Shown piece after piece: positions 63,753 to 64,000 of a stretch of DNA of 64,000 bases. The notes beneath the pieces are model-generated. The model made no database searches and was not told the DNA's origin. It was given only the letters and a program-made list of their open reading frames with translations. The translations under genes were made by a program, and so were the position numbers. Within the stretch, counting starts at the first letter, position 1, and each line of letters starts with the position of its first letter. This stretch comes from an uncultured Bacteroidales bacterium (GTDB lineage: Bacteria > Bacteroidota > Bacteroidia > Bacteroidales > F082): assembly GCA_900317055.1 (NCBI GenBank), contig ONFF01000008.1, positions 40,421 through 104,420 of the forward strand. Direction: 5' to 3'.

Positions 63753-63824
63753 AAATTTTTGCCTCCTATAGATTCCATCCGCGCATAACCTCCGCTAGGA
63801 ATGACATAGAAGGCAAAAATTTTT
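63753..63824 (-). repeat. REP-like hairpin, family 1, copy 10 (inverted)
   Basis: AAAATTTTTGCCTcCTAT with ATAGaAGGCAAAAATTTT; inner GATTCC/GGAATG in reverse orientation. Pairs head-to-head with copy 9. Confidence 0.85.
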
Positions 63825-63855
63825 GAATAAGTAATCAAAAAAAGCTGTATTTTTG
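63823..63855 (+). promoter_or_regulatory. Bacteroidetes promoter before the TPP riboswitch
   Basis: TATTTTTG at 63848-63855; a TTG at 63823-63825 is 22 bases upstream, slightly long for -33. Its TTG lies at the edge of hairpin copy 10. Confidence 0.55.
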
Positions 63856-63868
63856 CCGCAGAATTACA

Positions 63869-63952
63869 AAGGGGTGCCTTCCCTGCTTCGGCAGGGTGAA
63901 AAGGCTGAGAACATACCCTCTAACCTGATCCGGGTAATGCCGGCGTAGGGAT
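63869..63952 (+). promoter_or_regulatory. TPP riboswitch (THI element)
   Basis: All conserved parts of the thiamine pyrophosphate riboswitch are present: GGGGTGCC (63871), the P3 hairpin CCCTGC-TTCG-GCAGGG, GGCTGAGA (63903), the ACCCTCTAACCTGATC stretch and CCGGGTAATGCCGGCGTAGGGA. It represses the downstream gene when TPP is abundant. That gene is outside the window; by analogy a thiamine synthesis or uptake gene. The downstream GCATTCCCCTT can pair with the switch's 5' AAGGGGTGC and may be part of the expression platform. Confidence 0.95.
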
Positions 63953-64000
63953 TGGATAGATTCAAGCATTCCCCTTCACATTTTATTAAACTAAAAACTC

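Overview
The window is chromosomal DNA of a member of the Bacteroidota, most likely an uncultured gut- or rumen-type Bacteroidales. The grounds are the promoters of Bacteroidetes type (TAnnTTTG at -7, TTG near -33), the absence of clear Shine-Dalgarno sites, several secreted proteins with type IX secretion (T9SS) C-terminal sorting domains, a Bacteroidetes-type nucleoside kinase, bifunctional Nnr, a GH2 beta-galactosidase, a CusA/AcrB-type efflux operon, and streptopain-like C10 proteases. Protein families were recognised by eye; no database search was run.

Layout. 1-3.9 kb: minus-strand housekeeping genes purD (cut by the window edge), a GT4 glycosyltransferase and ahcY. 4.0-8.6 kb: an SPFH membrane protein, a large secreted M6 metalloprotease with T9SS tail and a small membrane protein. 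8.65-11.73 kb: an accessory island packed with palindromic repeats, holding one small hypothetical gene with a probable frameshift and a RAYT (REP-associated tyrosine transposase). 11.73-16.21 kb: a compact five-gene minus-strand operon that looks like a restriction-modification or related defence cassette: two different DNA methyltransferases, two proteins of unknown role, and a PD-(D/E)XK-type nuclease that also carries a ferredoxin-like cysteine cluster. It is preceded by a large nested hairpin. 16.5-17.4 kb: a scar of gene remnants. 17.4-26.5 kb: GH2 beta-galactosidase, acyl-CoA thioesterase, nadE, nucleoside kinase, TPR lipoprotein and recA. 26.6-31.3 kb: a probable small RNA, a possible toxin-type nuclease, a secreted endonuclease/exonuclease/phosphatase-family protein, an IS200-like Y1 transposase amid a second palindrome family, a PD-(D/E)XK nuclease and a sirtuin. 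31.3-41.6 kb: MATE transporter, a repeat-bearing T9SS adhesin-like protein, nnr, a YD-repeat-like secreted protein, a HAD hydrolase, a BRO-N protein and a secreted protein of unknown role. 42.0-49.9 kb: tex and a three-gene RND efflux operon. 50.0-59.85 kb: four tandem paralogous C10 proteases. 60.1-63.6 kb: outer-membrane beta-barrel protein, trmN6-rimM and a putative manganese exporter. The window ends in a TPP riboswitch whose regulated gene lies outside.

Most noteworthy. (1) Two related hairpin families share the layout GTCAT - variable stem - ATCT, with compensatory changes between copies. One pair of copies brackets the RAYT gene, so this looks like a REP/RAYT system with its own recognition signature, and copies have also spread to intergenic sites 50 kb away. 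(2) The five-gene methyltransferase/Fe-S nuclease operon with a leader that can fold in two exclusive ways. (3) The four C10 proteases keep almost identical catalytic halves and last residues but differ strongly between them.
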